Shown here piece after piece: positions 25,682-33,935 of a stretch of 64,000 nucleotides of DNA. This stretch comes from JAGNLV01 sp964612145 (GTDB lineage Bacteria > Zixibacteria > MSB-5A5 > GN15 > FEB-12). Position 1 is the first letter of the stretch; each line of letters starts with the position of its first letter. Location of the stretch: positions 134,301 to 198,300 of the forward strand of contig CAZTBP010000003.1 in NCBI GenBank assembly GCA_964612145.1, given 5' to 3'. The position numbers and the translations under genes are program-made. The notes beneath the pieces are model-generated. The model had not been told where the DNA came from, did not search any database, and worked only from the letters and a program-made list of their open reading frames with translations.

Positions 25682-27247
25682 TTACAGCTCGTCCGGTGGG
25701 TATATGATAATCCTGTTGTTGTCATAGTCAAATAACATCGGGAAGTCTTTCAGGATCAGCAGGCCGATGTTGCCGGCTATCTTACCTGATCCGGCCAGTC
25801 CGTGGGAAGATTCCGGGATCACGGTCGGGACATCGGTCAGGTCGATATTTCCGAACGAGAACGACGGCGCGCTGGCGGTCAGGAGTTTTGAGGAGCCGCC
25901 CAGGCCGCCGGCAGTCCCTGCAAAAGTGTCGATGTCGGTCAGGATGGTGTCAAGTCTGTGGGTTTCATAGAACTGTTTGTGCAGGACCAGGCCCAGGGCG
26001 TTGCCCATGTCGACGATGAAGTCGCCCTCGATGCCGGCGATGGCGCCGTGGACGGTGGGGACCAGCAGGGTCAGTTCGAAGGGGACTTCGATGCCGTTGG
26101 CCGGCGGCGTAAAAGTCACTGGGTTGTAGACGGTCACGCTGGAGTCAAAGAAGTTCACCTTGACGGGAAAACGTGAGAGGAAATCATGGCCGAGAATGCC
26201 GCCCATAATTTTGCCTTCGGGCGGGCGGATGCCGATGGCGGCGATGTCAATGGTGCCGGCGACTTGATTGATCAGGGTGAGGTCGCCGATTTCGATTGAG
26301 TCGGTTCGGACGATCGGGATGTCGTCGTAGCCGCCCAGCCCCATAGCCGGCATCGAGCCGACCGGGGGCATGTTCAGGTCGGTGACTGAGGCGTCGTGGA
26401 AGAGGTTGGCCGAGGCACCGGAGTCGAGGATGAACCAGGCTTTCTTCTTCCCGTTGATGACGGCCGGGAGCCAGATGTGGCCGCGGTGGTAGTCGAACTG
26501 CAGTCTGACGGAGTCGGTATTTTGGGCGAAGGCGAAATCCGGTTTTGCGGCGGTGGGCATGGTGAAGATTGATTCATCGATTTCAACATTAAAGGCGGCG
26601 GTTGCGGTTTCGAAGTTGGCGAAGATGGGGGCGCCTTCAAATTCGGTGCGGTTAACGAAGGGGATTTCGACGCCGTCGACGGTGCGGAAATCGTCGAATT
26701 CGGTTACGCCTTTGAGGTGGTCCAACCGGGTGAAGAGGAACTTGCGCCGGGCGGTTTCTTTGTCCAGCAGCAGGGTCAGGGTGTCGTTGAGCAACGGATA
26801 GATTTCGACTTCGTACCAGGTCTTGCTTTGAAATTCGGTTTCGCCGACAAGTCGGGCGTCGCCGGGGAGTCGGCTATCGAGAACAAAGGCAAAGGATTCG
26901 AGGTAGAGGTTTTTTATGAGTTCGTCGCGTTCGAAGCCGGTCAGTTGAGAGATGCGCCCGTTGTGGTCGCGCTGCCAGGTTATTTTGCCGTCGAAGGCCT
27001 GGACGAGTTTGATCTCGCCGAGGGTGACCTCGTGGTAGAGTTTGTCCGGGGCCAGGTAGATATCGACAAACGTGCCGGGCATGCCGTTGAGGTTGACGGT
27101 GCCTTCGGTGCGGCAGGTTTTCAGGTTGCGGACAGTTTTCAGGGCGTCGGGTCCGCCGATGGACTGGACCAGTAAGGAGTCGATATCGACGGCGTTCGCA
27201 TAACTGCTCAGGGAAAGAGCGGCTATGAGCAGTATAAGTTTCTTCAT
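25682..27247 (-). CDS. Exported protein with a pepsin-retropepsin-like aspartic protease domain
   Basis: A 521-residue protein with a signal peptide (MKKLILLIAALSLSSYANA). The N-terminal half (20-235) looks like an outer-membrane lipoprotein-sorting (LolA/LppX-like) sheet. The C-terminal half has two retropepsin-like lobes: the first has the full active-site motif FILDSGASANLF (D275), the second has FIVDMGNALGLV (D413), with Met where Thr or Ser is usual. It may be an active envelope protease or a binding relic. GTG 27256 is an alternative start with a nearer purine stretch. Confidence 0.72.
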   Translation of the reverse strand: MKKLILLIAALSLSSYANAVDIDSLLVQSIGGPDALKTVRNLKTCRTEGTVNLNGMPGTFVDIYLAPDKLYHEVTLGEIKLVQAFDGKITWQRDHNGRISQLTGFERDELIKNLYLESFAFVLDSRLPGDARLVGETEFQSKTWYEVEIYPLLNDTLTLLLDKETARRKFLFTRLDHLKGVTEFDDFRTVDGVEIPFVNRTEFEGAPIFANFETATAAFNVEIDESIFTMPTAAKPDFAFAQNTDSVRLQFDYHRGHIWLPAVINGKKKAWFILDSGASANLFHDASVTDLNMPPVGSMPAMGLGGYDDIPIVRTDSIEIGDLTLINQVAGTIDIAAIGIRPPEGKIMGGILGHDFLSRFPVKVNFFDSSVTVYNPVTFTPPANGIEVPFELTLLVPTVHGAIAGIEGDFIVDMGNALGLVLHKQFYETHRLDTILTDIDTFAGTAGGLGGSSKLLTASAPSFSFGNIDLTDVPTVIPESSHGLAGSGKIAGNIGLLILKDFPMLFDYDNNRIIIYPPDEL

Positions 27248-27348
27248 TGGGTTCACGTTCTTTCTACAAGCGGGTTTGGTGAACGGATATGATATTTTGC
27301 TGACAGGGGAAAGTTTAAACAGGGAGGGGGCCGTGAGGCAGGGTGGAA

Positions 27349-27735
27349 TTAGTCTTCGTTACGGAGACCGAACCAGTCGCAGGTCATGAACTCGCCCTGG
27401 TGGCCGTCGGGGTCGAAGAAGTACAGCGATTTGTGTCCTGATGGCCAGTTGTGTTCTTCGGGGGAAAGGCCGAGGTCGAGGAGTTTTTGTTTGCAGGCGG
27501 CGTATTGATCGGGGTCGATCTGGAAGGCGAAGTGGAGGTGGGCACCGCCCCGGCCGTCGTAGACACCGCTGTGGCCGGTTTTCCAGATGCCGAACGCGGA
27601 GCCGTCGGGGAGCACCAAGGCACCGGCGTTGCCGTCGGACCAGCGCAGTTCTTTTTTGTAGGGGAGGAGTTTTTTGTAGAATTCGAACGCACGGTCGACG
27701 TTGTCGGTTTCGATATGGAATTCAAGCATGCGCAT
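27349..27735 (-). CDS. VOC-family (glyoxalase-like) protein
   Basis: A 128-residue protein with two beta-alpha-beta-beta-beta modules: MLEFHIETDNVDRAFEFYKK at the start, and HLHFAFQIDP with SLYFFDPDGHQGEF at the end. The metal ligands of the glyoxalase fold (His in FHIET, His in HLHF, Glu in QGEFM) can be proposed. The family covers glyoxalases, dioxygenases and resistance proteins, so the substrate is open. The ATG at 27735 was chosen; ATG 27729 is equally possible. Confidence 0.8.
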   Translation of the reverse strand: MRMLEFHIETDNVDRAFEFYKKLLPYKKELRWSDGNAGALVLPDGSAFGIWKTGHSGVYDGRGGAHLHFAFQIDPDQYAACKQKLLDLGLSPEEHNWPSGHKSLYFFDPDGHQGEFMTCDWFGLRNED

Positions 27736-27834
27736 GGCGTATTTCGGCCCTGACCCTCTCAAGATAGTTACGCTTGCTGTGTCGGGTTTGGCGGTTGGCC
27801 GACGCGGTGTCGGAGCAATCGGGCTGCGCTCGGG

Positions 27835-28203
27835 TTAGTTGTGGATATATTTCCCGAGGATCTTGCCCATGCGCGAGGTCATTTTCGAGTTCGGAAAGAC
27901 CTCGGTTGCGCCGGCAGTTTTGGCCGCCTTCATCTGGTCCTTCAGGACATGCGGCGAATAACAGACGATCGGGATTTCCCTCGTCGCGCCATATGACCGA
28001 AGTTTGTTAATCAGCGCCGGAGCCTCAATACCGTTCAGGTTGAGATCGATAATAATGAGATCGGGTTTGAGGTCATGAGCTTTGGAGAAGATATCGTCGG
28101 ATCTGATGGCCTTGATGCCCTCGGCCTCGAGGGTGTCTAGAACCGTCATGATCTTGGAGGTGAAAATCATGTTATTAGCGGCGATAATGACCTTTTTACT
28201 CAC
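27835..28203 (-). CDS. Receiver-like protein with degenerate acidic pocket
   Basis: A 122-residue single domain with the alternating pattern of a response-regulator receiver. The phospho-acceptor position is D53 in LIIIDLNLNG. The acidic pair that binds Mg2+ is replaced by Asn-Asn (AANN, residues 8-11), and the conserved Lys-Pro near the end reads FPNSK. Metal-dependent phosphorylation is therefore doubtful, and it may work as a protein-binding pseudo-receiver. No output domain is present. It is divergent from pyruvate kinase with about 270 nt between. Confidence 0.75.
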   Translation of the reverse strand: MSKKVIIAANNMIFTSKIMTVLDTLEAEGIKAIRSDDIFSKAHDLKPDLIIIDLNLNGIEAPALINKLRSYGATREIPIVCYSPHVLKDQMKAAKTAGATEVFPNSKMTSRMGKILGKYIHN

Positions 28204-28474
28204 TGTCCGTCAATCCATTGTTAAAGTTGAATCCCTCAGTCCCGGAAATCTGGACAAAGACTCCGAGAAATCCCTAACAAACAGCAATATAATCAATTTG
28301 GGCAAGAATTGAAAGAGGTGACCGTAAAAAAGTAAAAATTGTAACATTCGGCATCGCTATCAACTTGTCGTTTAGTCGATTACGACTTCGAGTCGAACTC
28401 GACGGCAAAATCTGTTAGAGCCGGCGACGGCTTTTTAGTTGATCGAGAAGGGGTGTCTCATTAGCTGTTTGACT

Positions 28475-29893
28475 GTGAAGAATACGAAGATTATCGCGAC
28501 ATTCGGGCCGGCGGTGGCAGATGTGCAAATGGTCGGGAAGCTGGTCGAAGGCGGGGTCAATCTGTTTCGGATCAACTGCTCGCATGGCACGGACGAGGAT
28601 TTCCGGGCGGCGGCTGAGCTGATTCGGCAGGGGGCAGGGGAGTACCGATATCCGGTGGCGATATTGATGGATATGTCCGGGCCGAAACTTCGGCTGGACC
28701 GCTTTGCGGGCGAGATCGAGCTGGAGCCGGGGACGGAACTGGTGCTTACCAGGGACATGACGGATGCTGTGGAGGGCCGGGTCAAGGTCAATCATCCGAG
28801 CATCATTAATTCGGTGCGTAAGGGTGACCGGATGTTTGTGGATGACGGTCAGTATCTGTTTGAAGTAGTGGCCCGGACGGATGATACGGTGACGGTTCGG
28901 TCGTGTAGTGTGGGGAAATTGACCGGAGGGAAAGGAATTAACCTGCCGGGTGTGACGCTGGACATTCCGACTATAACGGAAAAGGACCGCAGGGATATCT
29001 CGACGGCGGTGGAGCTTGGGGCGGACTATGTGGGGCTGTCGTTCGTGCGCGGGCCGGGGGATATTCTTGAGGCGAGGGAGTTGATACAGCGTGCGGGGGG
29101 AAAGCAGCGAATAATTGCCAAGTTAGAGAAGCGGGAGGCGGTCGATCAACTGAAGGAGGTAATGGAGGCAGCCGACGGTGTGATGGTCGCGCGGGGAGAT
29201 TTGGGTGTAGAGCTTCCGCCGGAGGATCTGCCGCGGCTTCAGCGAGAGATTATTCGGATGGCAAACCGTCTGCATAAGCCGGTGATTGTGGCAACGCAGA
29301 TGCTGGAGTCGATGCGGTTTTCGCCGCGGCCGACGCGGGCGGAGGTAAACGATGTGGCTTCGGCGGTGCTGGATAATGTTGATGCGGTGATGCTGTCGGC
29401 GGAGACGGCGACGGGTGATTATCCGGCGGAGTCGGTGCAGATGATGGCGCGGGTGATCGATTCGACGGAGAAGGGGGTGACGCATGGACACTCGATTCCG
29501 CCGGAGCGGGCCTTCACGGAGAAGATTCCCCAGGCGATTGCGGACGCGGTGAGTTATACACAGAGTCATGAGACGGCGCGGGTGGTGTTTGCCTATACGA
29601 CCTCGGGGTTTACGGCGCAACTGCTTTCGAATCTGTTTTCGCCGTATCCGATAATTGCGCTGACTCCTGATCCGAGGGTCATGCGGGTGTTGACGTTGTA
29701 CCGGTCGGTGTATCCGGTGAAGGTTGAGCAGCCGGAATCGTTTACGCAGATTGTGAGTACGGTGAGCGAGGTGGGGCGGAAGTTCAATGTTGTCAGGCCG
29801 GGGGACAATGTCATTATTACCGGAGGTGTGCCGTTTGGTGAGCGGGTGCCGACGAATTTCATGCTGATAGCCCAGGTGGGAAAAACGGAGTAA
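28475..29893 (+). CDS. pyk: Pyruvate kinase
   Basis: Makes pyruvate and ATP from phosphoenolpyruvate and ADP. It has the N-terminal TKIIATFGPA, the active-site Lys in RIIAKLEK, MVARGDLGVELP and KPVIVATQMLESM, and the C-terminal allosteric-type domain (VVFAYTTSGFTAQLLSNL). From GTG 28475 it is 472 residues. TTG 28469 and TTG 28439 are alternative starts; none has a good ribosome site. The following gene begins 16 nt after the stop. Confidence 0.95.
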   Translation: MKNTKIIATFGPAVADVQMVGKLVEGGVNLFRINCSHGTDEDFRAAAELIRQGAGEYRYPVAILMDMSGPKLRLDRFAGEIELEPGTELVLTRDMTDAVEGRVKVNHPSIINSVRKGDRMFVDDGQYLFEVVARTDDTVTVRSCSVGKLTGGKGINLPGVTLDIPTITEKDRRDISTAVELGADYVGLSFVRGPGDILEARELIQRAGGKQRIIAKLEKREAVDQLKEVMEAADGVMVARGDLGVELPPEDLPRLQREIIRMANRLHKPVIVATQMLESMRFSPRPTRAEVNDVASAVLDNVDAVMLSAETATGDYPAESVQMMARVIDSTEKGVTHGHSIPPERAFTEKIPQAIADAVSYTQSHETARVVFAYTTSGFTAQLLSNLFSPYPIIALTPDPRVMRVLTLYRSVYPVKVEQPESFTQIVSTVSEVGRKFNVVRPGDNVIITGGVPFGERVPTNFMLIAQVGKTE

Positions 29894-29908
29894 AGTATCG
29901 GGGCAACT

Positions 29909-30817
29909 ATGAAACATGTCAGGACGATAGTAATGCAGTTGGTTATAACGGGGCTGGTTGTTCTGGCCGTGTTCGGGGTTGGGATGTTCCCGGGGGCGGT
30001 TTCGGCCCAGGGCAAAAAAGAGATTTGCATCACGTTTGATGAACTGCCGGCGGCGCAGGGATTCAATGAGGCGGACCCGGCGATTATTTTGCGGCCGATT
30101 ATCGAAGCCCTGGAACGGCACGAGGTGAAGGCCTGTGGTTTTGTAGTCGGGCAGCAGATCAATGGGTATTTCGATTTGCTGGGGGAGTGGCTCAATAAGA
30201 GCAACCGGATCGGGAACATGACGTACTCGCTGACGGATCTTCACGAGGTGAGTATCGAGGCATTTATCAAAGATGTTATGGCCGGAGAGAAAGAGATCGA
30301 GATGATGCTGGAGGGGTTCGGGCAGAAGCCGAGGTTCTTCCGGTATCCGTACCTGCACTACGGGACGACGGTGGAGGCACGGCGGGCAACGGAGCTTTAC
30401 TTTACTGAGAATGACATCCAGGTGGTGCCGGCAACGGTACTGGTCGAGGATTATTTGTATAATCTCACGCTGGAGGGGTTTGGGGATGAGATAGACTCGG
30501 TGCAGTACGACCAGATTATGAATGAATATGTCAACCACGTGCTGGACCAGGTGGAGGCGGCGGAGCGGGAGTCGATGAAGATCCTCGGGCAGCGGTGCCG
30601 TCAGATTCTGCAGCTTCGGGCGAATCGATTGAACGCGATGTTTATCGATTTGATTTTAGAGCAGTTGAAGTTGATCGGGTATGAATTCGTGTCGGTTGAT
30701 GCGGCGTTGCGGGATCCGTTGTATGAGATGCCGCATGCGTATTTCGGGACGAAAGGCGTGAGTTATCTTCGGATGATTCAGGAGAGCAATCCTGATTTGT
30801 TGCCGGCGGGGGAGTAG
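29909..30817 (+). CDS. Polysaccharide-deacetylase-like protein lacking the metal histidines
   Basis: A 302-residue exported protein (signal to about residue 34, VSA). It follows the NodB fold: the first motif is ITFDEL (D44), and FFRYPYLHYG corresponds to the RFFRPPYG motif. The zinc motif, normally GNHTxSHxxL, reads GNMTYSLTDL, so both His ligands are gone (Met104, Leu108). It is unlikely to be a classical zinc deacetylase. The C-terminal part has an amphipathic helix region rich in Glu/Arg. It may be co-transcribed with pyk. Confidence 0.72.
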   Translation: MKHVRTIVMQLVITGLVVLAVFGVGMFPGAVSAQGKKEICITFDELPAAQGFNEADPAIILRPIIEALERHEVKACGFVVGQQINGYFDLLGEWLNKSNRIGNMTYSLTDLHEVSIEAFIKDVMAGEKEIEMMLEGFGQKPRFFRYPYLHYGTTVEARRATELYFTENDIQVVPATVLVEDYLYNLTLEGFGDEIDSVQYDQIMNEYVNHVLDQVEAAERESMKILGQRCRQILQLRANRLNAMFIDLILEQLKLIGYEFVSVDAALRDPLYEMPHAYFGTKGVSYLRMIQESNPDLLPAGE

Positions 30818-30823
30818 GGGGGG

Positions 30824-30847
30824 CACCTTTCGACTCCATTCAGGGTG
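30824..30847 (+). repeat. Palindromic intergenic element, copy 2
   Basis: CACCTT/AGGGTG stem (one G-U pair) around TCGACTCCATTC. The loop differs from copy 1 at two positions, while the stem is entirely different but complementary. Confidence 0.55.
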
Positions 30848-30907
30848 GTTTTGTCAAGGTGAATGGGATCCTGCTTTACCAGGACCCAGGTCTCGTGTCA
30901 GGTGCTG

Positions 30908-31267
30908 TCAAGTCGGGAGGCCAGAGAGCAGGGGCTTGATAGCGAAGATGCGCGACACCGAAAAATTGTATATTCCGTTACGTGACCGCGCTTTCGGTGA
31001 ATAAATCCACATTCGCCGGTTGATAAATGACCGGCCGTATCTTTCACTTTTGTCCTTTTGCTTGAGGATGCCAAGGTCTACGACGCGATTGATAACGCGC
31101 TGTGCGCCTAGTCGGGTATACCCGGTCCCCTCTGTCATTGTGTTCACATTGACTATTGGAAGGGCAAAGAGTCGACGAAGCACAATTATGCCGCTTTCGG
31201 ATGCCTTTTTAGTGAGGGCGTTGACGTTCTCCATATCCTCCTGGCGTAAATCCGTTTTTCTTGAATG
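30908..31267 (-). pseudogene. C-terminal relic of a Fic-family protein (winged-helix tail)
   Basis: The frame opens after a TGA at 31268-31270 and encodes about 119 residues with no suitable start. The sequence DLRQEDMENVNALTKKA, then RLFALPIVNVNTMTEGTGY and VINRVVDLGILKQKD, resembles the DNA-binding-like tail that follows the Fic catalytic domain; the HPFxxGNGR core is absent. The region is more AT-rich than its surroundings, which suggests acquired DNA. An independent winged-helix regulator starting at ATG 31234 (with AGGAGG just 2 nt before) is the alternative. Confidence 0.5.
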
Positions 31268-31441
31268 TCAACAGATTACAGTATCTTGTTCACATTGCTA
31301 AGAACAAGTAAGCAAATCGCGAAAAGGCGGCAGGGAGACGTTTCGGACTCTGTAGAATTCCTCCGGCAAGGAGAAGATGTCAAGCCCAGAGGTGAGAATA
31401 TGCGAGTAGAAATGTGATGCACGAATAGGGGGTTTAGGCGT

Positions 31442-31447
31442 TATAAT
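31442..31447 (+). promoter_or_regulatory. Possible -10 box for nrdJ
   Basis: A TATAAT hexamer 62 nt before the nrdJ start. No good -35 box lies at 16-18 nt, and I saw neither a cobalamin riboswitch nor an NrdR box in 31270-31508. Confidence 0.3.
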
Positions 31448-31508
31448 ATACACGGACGAATCAACCGACACTAGTCAGTGAAGATCATACAGGGAAGTAG
31501 ACAATATT

Positions 31509-33746
31509 ATGAAAACGCGTGACCTACATATCTCCGACAATGGGCTGGAAGTACTGCAGCGGCGGTACCTGATCAAAGACAAAGACGGACGGGTGATCGA
31601 GACACCGACCGAGTTGTTTGCCCGGGTGGCGAAGTTTATTGCCGAGGCCGATCGGCATTATTCGGCCGATGACGCGGCGGTTGACCGGACGGCGCAGGCG
31701 TTTTACGACATGATGGCGGACAGGGATTTTATGCCGAATTCGCCGACATTGATGAACGCCGGGCGGTCGCTCGGGCAGTTGTCGGCCTGTTTTGTGCTGC
31801 CGGTGGGGGATTCGATGGAGGAGATATTCGATGCGATCAAGCAGTCGGCGTTGATTCACAAGTCGGGCGGGGGTACCGGATTCGCATTTTCGCGGCTTCG
31901 GCCGCGCAATTCGATAGTGAAGACGACCTCGGGGGTGGCGTCGGGGCCGGTGTCGTTTATGAAGGTGTTCAATGGGGCGACTGAGGCGGTCAAGCAGGGA
32001 GGAACGCGGCGGGGTGCCAATATGGGGATACTTCGGGTCGATCACCCGGACATTCTTGAGTTTATTTCGTGTAAGGAAGACACATCGGAGGTGACGAATT
32101 TCAATATCTCCGTGGCGGTTACCAATGAATTTATGGAGGCGGTTAAAAGGGGAGGTGCCTATAAGCTGATTAATCCGCAGACCGGGGGGGTGCACGAGAT
32201 CGACGGTGAGGAGGCGGAACTGGAGGCCCGCCGGGTGTTTGATATGATTGTTGATCAGGCCTGGCGGACGGGCGAGCCGGGGGTGGTGTTTCTTGACCGG
32301 ATGAATGAGGGGAACCCGACTTATCCGCACGAGCAGATCGAGGCGACGAACCCATGCGGGGAGCAACCGCTGCCGCCGTATGATTCGTGCAATCTGGGTT
32401 CGATTAATCTGGGCCATTTTGTCATGGATCCGTTGCCGGATGGGTACACGGCGAGCAGTTCGGCGGAGGGGATTGACTGGGACAGGCTGGCGAAGGTTGT
32501 GCGGACGGGCGTGCATTTTTTGGATAATGTTATCGATCAGAACAAGTACCCGATTCCGGAGATCGAGGCGCAGACGAAGAAGAACCGTCGGATTGGATTA
32601 GGTGTGATGGGCTGGGCGGATATGCTGGTGAAGCTGCGGCTGCCCTATGATTCGGAGGAGGCGCTGGAGTTGGCTGGCGAGGTGATGAAGTTTATCCAGG
32701 CCGAAGCGCGGAATCATTCCTCGGAGCTGGCTAAGACTCGGGGGAAGTTCCCGAACTGGGAAAATTCGATATTCGGCCGTGAGAATATCGCGATGCGCAA
32801 TACGACGGTGACGACGGTGGCGCCGACGGGAACGATTTCGATTATGGCGGGGTGTTCCTCGGGGATAGAGCCGTATTACGCGGTGGCGTTTGAGCGGAAT
32901 GTGATGGAGGGAACGCGGCTGACCGAGGTCAATCCGTTGTTTGAGGAGATGGCGCGTGACGGTCAGTTCTTGACCGAGGAGTTGATCGAGCGGGTGTCGG
33001 GCAGCCGGTCGATTAGTGAGATGGAGGAAATCCCCGATCAGGTGAAGGCGCTGTTTCGGACGGCGGCGGATGTTGCGCCGAGGAACCATATTCTGATGCA
33101 GGCGCAGTTCCAGCGGCACTGTGATTCGTCGGTGTCCAAGACGATCAATTTTCCGGAGAAGGCGACGCGGGAGGATGTGCGCCAGGCGTATGCGCTGGCG
33201 TACGATGAGGGTCTGAAGGGGATTACGATTTATCGGGATAATTCGCGTCCGAATCAGGTGTTGTCCTCGAAGCGGGCCAGGGTGGGGCAGTTGGCGCCGG
33301 TGGTCGAGGAACGGCCGTCGATTTTAAACGGGATTACGGAGAAGATCAAGACCGGGTACGGGAATTTGTATGTTACGGTGAATGTGCGTGACGGGCGGCC
33401 GTTTGAGGTGTTTGCGCATATAGGGAAGTCGGGGTATACGACGATGGCTGATACGGAGGCTATTTGCCGGTTGATTTCGCTGTCGTTGCGGTCTCACGTG
33501 CCCGTGGAGGCGGTTATACGGCAGTTACGGGGGATAGGCGGGTCGAGCCAGACGTTTTCGGGCGGGGCGCGGGTGTTTTCGATCCCGGATGCCATTGCGC
33601 AGGTTTTGAACAGGCATTTCGGGTCGATTGCTGAAGCGGGGGGAGTGTCCGCGACGGCAGCGGAGATTTGTCCGGAGTGCAACGGGGCGATGATATTCGA
33701 CGCCGGGTGTTTTTCCTGTCCATCCTGCGGTTATTCAAATTGCTAA
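31509..33746 (+). CDS. nrdJ: Ribonucleotide reductase, class II (adenosylcobalamin-dependent)
   Basis: Reduces ribonucleotides to deoxyribonucleotides using B12, with or without oxygen. The 745-residue protein has NPCGEQPLPPYDSCNLGSIN (substrate/active-site Cys and Glu) and PTGTISIMAGCSSGIEPYYA, with the paired Cys (SACFV) near residue 90. The C-terminal zinc-ribbon-like tail CPECNGAM...CFSCPSCGYSNC is typical of class II enzymes of this clade. The gene stands alone; no nrdAB or NrdR gene is seen here. Confidence 0.96.
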   Translation: MKTRDLHISDNGLEVLQRRYLIKDKDGRVIETPTELFARVAKFIAEADRHYSADDAAVDRTAQAFYDMMADRDFMPNSPTLMNAGRSLGQLSACFVLPVGDSMEEIFDAIKQSALIHKSGGGTGFAFSRLRPRNSIVKTTSGVASGPVSFMKVFNGATEAVKQGGTRRGANMGILRVDHPDILEFISCKEDTSEVTNFNISVAVTNEFMEAVKRGGAYKLINPQTGGVHEIDGEEAELEARRVFDMIVDQAWRTGEPGVVFLDRMNEGNPTYPHEQIEATNPCGEQPLPPYDSCNLGSINLGHFVMDPLPDGYTASSSAEGIDWDRLAKVVRTGVHFLDNVIDQNKYPIPEIEAQTKKNRRIGLGVMGWADMLVKLRLPYDSEEALELAGEVMKFIQAEARNHSSELAKTRGKFPNWENSIFGRENIAMRNTTVTTVAPTGTISIMAGCSSGIEPYYAVAFERNVMEGTRLTEVNPLFEEMARDGQFLTEELIERVSGSRSISEMEEIPDQVKALFRTAADVAPRNHILMQAQFQRHCDSSVSKTINFPEKATREDVRQAYALAYDEGLKGITIYRDNSRPNQVLSSKRARVGQLAPVVEERPSILNGITEKIKTGYGNLYVTVNVRDGRPFEVFAHIGKSGYTTMADTEAICRLISLSLRSHVPVEAVIRQLRGIGGSSQTFSGGARVFSIPDAIAQVLNRHFGSIAEAGGVSATAAEICPECNGAMIFDAGCFSCPSCGYSNC

Positions 33747-33935
33747 TTTTACCGATAAAGATAATGATAGCCTGAATTCGGGGTATTATCAGCCGGAGAT
33801 CTGCCTGCAATCCGGGCAGGGGCCGGTGAAAGGCTCCGGTTTTGGCAGTCGTGATACGTTAACTGATCATCCGCGCAGGGTGAAAGGGACCGGGCCCGGC
33901 GGTGACGCCGGGAGGCGAAGAAGGAAGTAAGAATC
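33747..33935 (+). other. Highly structured intergenic region, unknown RNA element
   Basis: Contains consecutive hairpins: CTGCCTG/CGGGCAG, GCCGG..CCGGT, and CCGGCG-GTGA-CGCCGG with a GNRA-type loop near 33895-33910, close to the ribosome site of the next gene. Short strings recall riboswitch consensus pieces, but none fits a known class. It may be a leader of the 33936 gene. Confidence 0.35.

Noticed and set aside
29123..30538. 471-codon minus strand ORF
   Set aside because: Arg/His-rich antisense reading of pyk and the deacetylase-like gene.
31270..31508. Search for a cobalamin riboswitch or NrdR box before nrdJ
   Set aside because: Neither conserved sequence is present.
33747..33935. Possible cobalamin or TPP riboswitch after nrdJ
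   Set aside because: Short strings resemble the B12 box and the TPP 3' part, but their order is wrong and the other conserved parts (GCCACUG, CUGAGA) are missing.
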